Positions 61,134 to 64,000 of a stretch of 64,000 nt of DNA are shown here, in pieces. The stretch spans positions 20,885,348-20,949,347 of the forward strand of contig CM055095.1 of assembly GCA_029204225.1 (NCBI GenBank), written 5' to 3'. This DNA comes from Diphasiastrum complanatum (lineage: Eukaryota; Streptophyta; Lycopodiopsida; Lycopodiales; Lycopodiaceae). Numbering within the stretch: position 1 is the stretch's first letter; each line of letters begins with the position of its first letter. Below the pieces are notes generated by a model. The model saw only the letters and a program-made list of their open reading frames with translations, was not told the origin of the DNA and made no database searches. The translations under genes and the position numbers were made by a program.

Positions 61134-63510
61134 GTTTGTGTGGCGTATAGAGATGTGTGCATGTGCATAGGTAGTGAGCGTGGCTTTTGTGTGGGCGAAT
61201 CTCCTTCTTGAAAAGTCTCGTAGAAAGAGGCTTTGCATGTGGAAGTATCGTGTTTTGTGGATGGGGGAGGTTTGCTTACCAGCTTGCCCAAGTACATGTT
61301 TACAGTGACAAGGGATCTGCACACTCTATGAAATGAAAAGAGCTTAGCTAGACACCCTAATAAGCACACACCACAAGAACCCACCTTTGCTAATAAGAGA
61401 ATACAAAATTGCATGACATTTGACTTTCCCCACTTGTGGAGGGAAGGAGCCACACACCAAAGGACCTAGCCAATATATTCTTCAACCTGCAAGACCTCTT
61501 GGATTTGGCCCCAGTTGTAGCTTGGGCCATGGATACCTTACAATCATTGACTGTAAGACTTTTATGATGTGCCATACAGTACATTAATTCCTACCTAGCC
61601 TTTTGACCATTTGACAACCACTGCCCTATTTATTCCTAACTAGCACGTCGAGCTCCTTAAGTCATACTAGACAATGAATGACAATTCATGACTTATGGTT
61701 GGGCCATTATTGAATGACACTTACTGCTGACACAAGGCCCTCTCATGGCATCCAATTAAATTACTGACATAGCTGATATGGCAAAGTAATTATCAATTCA
61801 ACACAGGCTAACATGAACCACATGACACAGTGCAAAAGGAGCAAGTTGTGGATTGAAGATAGAGAATCCAGCGCTCCAAAGGAAGAGATGAAAGCGCAGC
61901 CAAATGGAGTACTTATCTATGTGGTGCTAATTGACTGTTGAGAAACCATTCTTGCAATTCCAAGAAAAGATGAGCAGCTATCATAGAAAGAGTCGAGTTA
62001 TTGTTAATTGGTTGTGAATAAGGAAGTACATTGGCTGCTGATTGAAGGCATTGTTGGTGGCCAAAGATAAGACACGATATGCAGCAGGAAACTGTCCTGT
62101 TAGCAAATAGCATCCAGCAAGAATCTGATTTGTTGTGTGATCCTCAGAATGGATCTAGAAAAAACTTCCTGTTTATTTGAAAAAGGAGAAACTTCTATTG
62201 GTGTACTAGTTCTGTATGAAGGAAAGCAAATTCATGACTTCATTTATTATGGGCTTATTGATGTGACTTTGTCCAATTGAAGAGAAAGCTTACTAGCATG
62301 CAACTGTACTCGATGCAGGATGAACTTGTTAAATTTAGTATAAAAAAAGACAGCTGAATACTTTGGTTTTGTACTAAATTTTTATTTTCCTGATAAGACC
62401 TCTAATGAGGTGCAATCATAAGACTTTTTCATTTTGTTGCCTGGTGACGAATGAATCTCTCATTTCATGAATGAAGCTTTTTGTAACTCATATTCAAATT
62501 CTCAATGGGAAGAGGCATTATTTAAGCGATGCCTGGTCTTCATGTGCCTGGTGTCTTGATTCCCACTGGAATTTATTCTGGGCTTGGATTCTTTTCTTGT
62601 TAGGCACACATTACCTTTCACAAGTCCAAAGCCTCTTTCTATTTCGTGGGTATTTACCGTCCACTTACACTTGAGCCCAAGTTTCTGTGAACCATAGCTT
62701 TTCAAATGCCCATTTCCTATTGATACTTATCTTGAAGCTTGTTCCAACTTACTATTTTACCCCATCATCAAGTGCCTGGATTGGCTTCAAGGAACTGTTA
62801 GGACAAGTTTTGCTTTTGTCCAGTTCCTTCTGCATCCTATATTGTGAGAAGATGTCCTACTTCCATTAGCTATGAGTTCTTCTTCAATAAAATGTGTCTC
62901 AATGTCTTAGTCTAGAAGGGAATCCTCCATAAACCCACAATGTCACAATCCGGCAGCCTGAGTGAAAAATCAAAAAAGAAATGCGCCTATTGGGAATCAG
63001 ATCCCTGTGTTAGTCAAGATGTACTCATATCTAAACGTTGATTCACTCCTGTAACAAGGTGGAGGTTGGTTGGAAATGCGTCCTGAAAGGGTGCTGGAAG
63101 GGAGAATAGAGGTTGATAACAGGGCAGAGGTCTGCAAGGAAAAGAAGGGTACTAGAGAAAGAGCACATTGTTATCCATGAATGGTAGACAGCCAGAACTT
63201 ACAGGCCCAGAAGGGAGAGCTAGAGTACTACAGGAGTGTCCTTGAAATGGAGTGATAGGCTTGAAAGGAGAGTAAGAGGTTCAAGAGAGAGCTGATGGTT
63301 GATGGCAGTGGGAGAAGAGCAGCAGCATGGATAGGGCCAAAAAAGAGAGGAAGAGGGCTGAAAGGGAGCAGAGTGAGAATGGTGGACTTTTGAAGACTTT
63401 GTCATAAGTAACTGAAAGTTAACCTTACACTTATCGTTTACTAAAGTGTAACACGGAATACACTTGATAATATAGGTGATAGTAGATGTATATGGAAGCT
63501 GACAAGCACC
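61134..63510. other. Interval without a supported gene
   Basis: Short ORFs on both strands carry no recognisable motif. This may still be NC2-alpha intron or intergenic DNA. Confidence 0.45.
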
Positions 63511-63514
63511 ACCC

Positions 63515-63736
63515 CTTCCCAGATTAGCAGCTGCGCAACAAGAGGCAGAACTGGAACCAGCACCCATGGATCCAATAGGCCAACCCGTACTTGTTGCTCC
63601 CTTGCAAGCAGTCCGGAGAGCACCACAGATGGAGATACCAAAATATGACGGATCATCAGATTCCATCCGCTTCATCCAGATCTACGAGCAAGCTTGTGAG
63701 ATCTACGGCGAACGGACACCTGCAGAAAAGTTGATG
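63515..63736 (+). pseudogene. Retrotransposon gag fragment
   Basis: The plus strand reads AAAQQEAELEPAPMDPIGQP and, further on, MEIPKYDGSSDSIRFIQIYE with QACEIYGERTPAEKL before a TGA at 63734-63736. The phrase PKYDGxxDxxxFxxxYEQAC is typical of the start of Ty3/gypsy gag. The frame is cut short, and after the stop no continuation is seen in the last 260 bp. Confidence 0.55.
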
Positions 63737-64000
63737 TGAATTTCGACCCAAATTCAGAAGATTTGATTAGGGTTTACATATGTTAGATTGCCAAAAAATT
63801 CGCATTGTAGAGTATTCAAACTGCTTGTGGTTCACATATGTCAGACTGCCAGAACTTGAAGTTTACATGGGTAACTGCATATAAGTTTAGTAGGTACTCA
63901 ACCCTAGAAGATTAGAATTGATTTGGGTTCATAGCTGGACTATATGAATTTAGACTTGATTCTAGATGAAGTGAATATATTAGGCTTTTACCTATAGAAA

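Noticed and set aside
63220-63675. 151-residue minus-strand ORF
   Set aside because: It is antisense to the gag fragment, and its composition follows that of the opposite strand.

Overview
The window is nuclear DNA of a land plant. It carries PLS-class pentatricopeptide repeat (PPR) genes with organelle-type N-termini, a plastid-type fructokinase and the plant form of the transcription factor subunit NC2-alpha. Introns follow the GT-AG rule and are often long, and much of the rest is decayed hAT, Ty1/copia and Ty3/gypsy sequence. The long introns, TE load and PLS-PPR style fit a fern or other non-seed vascular plant better than a moss or a compact angiosperm genome. That placement is an inference; no marker in the window settles it.

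Layout. 1-2720 (minus): the 5' part of a three-exon PPR gene. When spliced, it reads an organelle-type leader, then a complete PDF motif of the kind known from organellar single-stranded DNA-binding (OSB) proteins, then at least six rounds of PLS repeats, running off the left edge. 2861-3949: a 124-bp tandem repeat that overlaps the left end of a 739-bp hAT-type element. 6271-8940 (plus): a second, single-exon PPR gene, divergent from the first. 8941-15824: mostly non-coding, with a decayed copy of the last fructokinase exon, a hAT transposase relic and microsatellites. 15825-25586 (minus): a seven-exon plastid fructokinase gene whose exons join in frame to a 421-residue protein; its introns hold a 721-bp hAT-type element and a local tandem duplication.

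26650-49800 is a retrotransposon graveyard: copia copy A (minus), a copia integrase scrap and a gypsy copy (plus), copia copy B (minus) with its LTR, a short promoter-like segment with eight CACGTG boxes ahead of a TATA box, a long broken reading frame of unknown family (40330-45443, minus) with a 24-bp TGACTCA minisatellite just upstream of its first ATG, a gypsy gag-protease relic, and a copia 3' end with its LTR. 50528-51926 holds an acidic ORF and degraded reading frames. 56045-57380 (plus): the first two coding exons of NC2-alpha; the rest of that gene is not seen. The right end holds repeat relics and a gag fragment.

The two PPR proteins and the fructokinase all appear to be organelle-directed, but nothing else links them. 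The most unusual item is the PDF-PPR fusion: it places a single-stranded-DNA-binding motif from the organelle recombination machinery on an RNA-binding PPR scaffold.
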